A DNA stretch of 64,000 nucleotides from Heyndrickxia acidicola (GTDB lineage Bacteria; Bacillota; Bacilli; Bacillales; Bacillaceae_C). Position numbers and translations under genes: made by a program. The DNA lies in contig NZ_KV440953.1 in assembly GCF_001636425.1 (NCBI RefSeq), forward strand, positions 1,500,847-1,564,846, read 5' to 3'. The notes beneath the pieces were generated by a model. It had not been told where the DNA came from. It was given only the letters and a program-made list of their open reading frames with translations, and searched no databases. Below, in pieces: positions 63,549-64,000 of the stretch; positions within the stretch are counted from its first letter, which is position 1, and every line of letters begins with the position of its first letter.

Positions 63549-64000
63549 GCTTCATCGACCCCTTTTATTTTCCAAAGTATATTTTTTGAGAAACAAAGTT
63601 TTCAGATGAATGTCTTCCATTATTTATTCTATGGTTTTCTCAATCCCAATGCCCCCTTGATCCAATTCTTTTTTATACCCACTTTTTAGAAAAAAGTATA
63701 CCATACAGCCAAAATCCTATGAGGACAGTATTTGTCGAAGGAAAAACGATTTTTTAGTCGAAAAAGGAGCTTGTATCAAACATCCTTGAAATGATCCTGT
63801 AAATTTATCACTTTATCTCTTAATAATTAATGTCTTGTGTTATTTAATTTGGCTGTGTTAAATTTCAATGTTTATAACCACTTATTTTTTAGCTCATTTT
63901 ACAGTAAAGAAAGGAATGAGCTAAAAACAACAGTATCCTATAACAAAGCTTTTAATTTAAAGATAATACCCTGATTTCATTCACCACTATATTTGTTATT
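63549..64000. other. Right-edge region without a gene
   Basis: AT-rich, no ribosome binding site or coding frame supported on either strand. Confidence 0.5.

Overview
The window is chromosomal DNA from a low-GC, endospore-forming Firmicute of the family Bacillaceae. The evidence is the AGGAGG-type ribosome binding sites, many TTG and GTG starts, B. subtilis-type SOS and GlnR operators, and sporulation genes (spoVK, splAB, sirA, a Spo0E-type phosphatase, a YjcZ-type peptide). Gene order matches the B. subtilis lexA-yneA-yneB-ynzC-tkt-sirA-yneF-ccdA-yneI-ccdC-yneK and miaA-hfq-spoVK-hflX-ynbB-glnR-glnA blocks. It is not B. subtilis itself: accessory genes and dispersed repeats interrupt these blocks. 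I cannot name a species.

Layout. 1-10.6 kb: an acyl-CoA catabolic cluster read leftward (acyl-CoA dehydrogenase of ACAD10/11 type, SDR, acyl-CoA ligase, TetR regulator, 3-hydroxyacyl-CoA dehydrogenase, thioesterase, APH-type kinase, ComB-type phosphatase, FadE, quinone oxidoreductase). Two near-identical 16-bp palindromes sit at its two promoters. 10.7-20.2 kb: small hypotheticals, an ImmA/IrrE-like peptidase, corA behind a short leader ORF, psiE, an SDR, LD-carboxypeptidase, DD-carboxypeptidase and a methyltransferase. 20.4-28.3 kb: coaW, sbcDC, yneK, ccdC, yneI, ccdA. 28.8-34.6 kb: an accessory stretch inside the conserved block, with a Spo0E-type phosphatase, a DinB remnant, a WYL-regulator/GyrI-like module and an AimR-like receptor with a pro-peptide gene. 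34.7-44.8 kb: yneF, sirA, a deacetylase, splBA, an acetyltransferase, tkt, ynzC, yneB, yneA and lexA, with three SOS boxes. 45-54.3 kb: a YjcZ peptide, OsmC, an integrase remnant, glnRA, ynbB-hflX, spoVK, hfq, miaA. 54.7-64 kb: a lipase, a lipoprotein nuclease, small proteins, a two-gene membrane operon, a His/Met-rich lipoprotein, a NarL-type two-component system and a small membrane protein.

How the genes work together. The acyl-CoA cluster has ligase, SDR, kinase and ACAD10/11-type dehydrogenase parts that match the known route for 4-hydroxy acids through 4-phospho-acyl-CoA. The LexA/YneA/YneB unit is the SOS checkpoint. GlnR controls its own glnRA operon. SirA, Spo0E-type phosphatase, SpoVK and SplAB serve sporulation and spore repair. 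The AimR-like receptor, its pro-peptide, a 9-bp inverted repeat and a downstream promoter and small gene look like an arbitrium-type peptide switch with no recognisable phage around it.

Four families of short dispersed repeats fill the intergenic space. The best defined is a MITE-like element of up to about 165 bp with terminal inverted repeats and 8-bp target duplications. No tRNA, rRNA, CRISPR array or intact transposase was seen.
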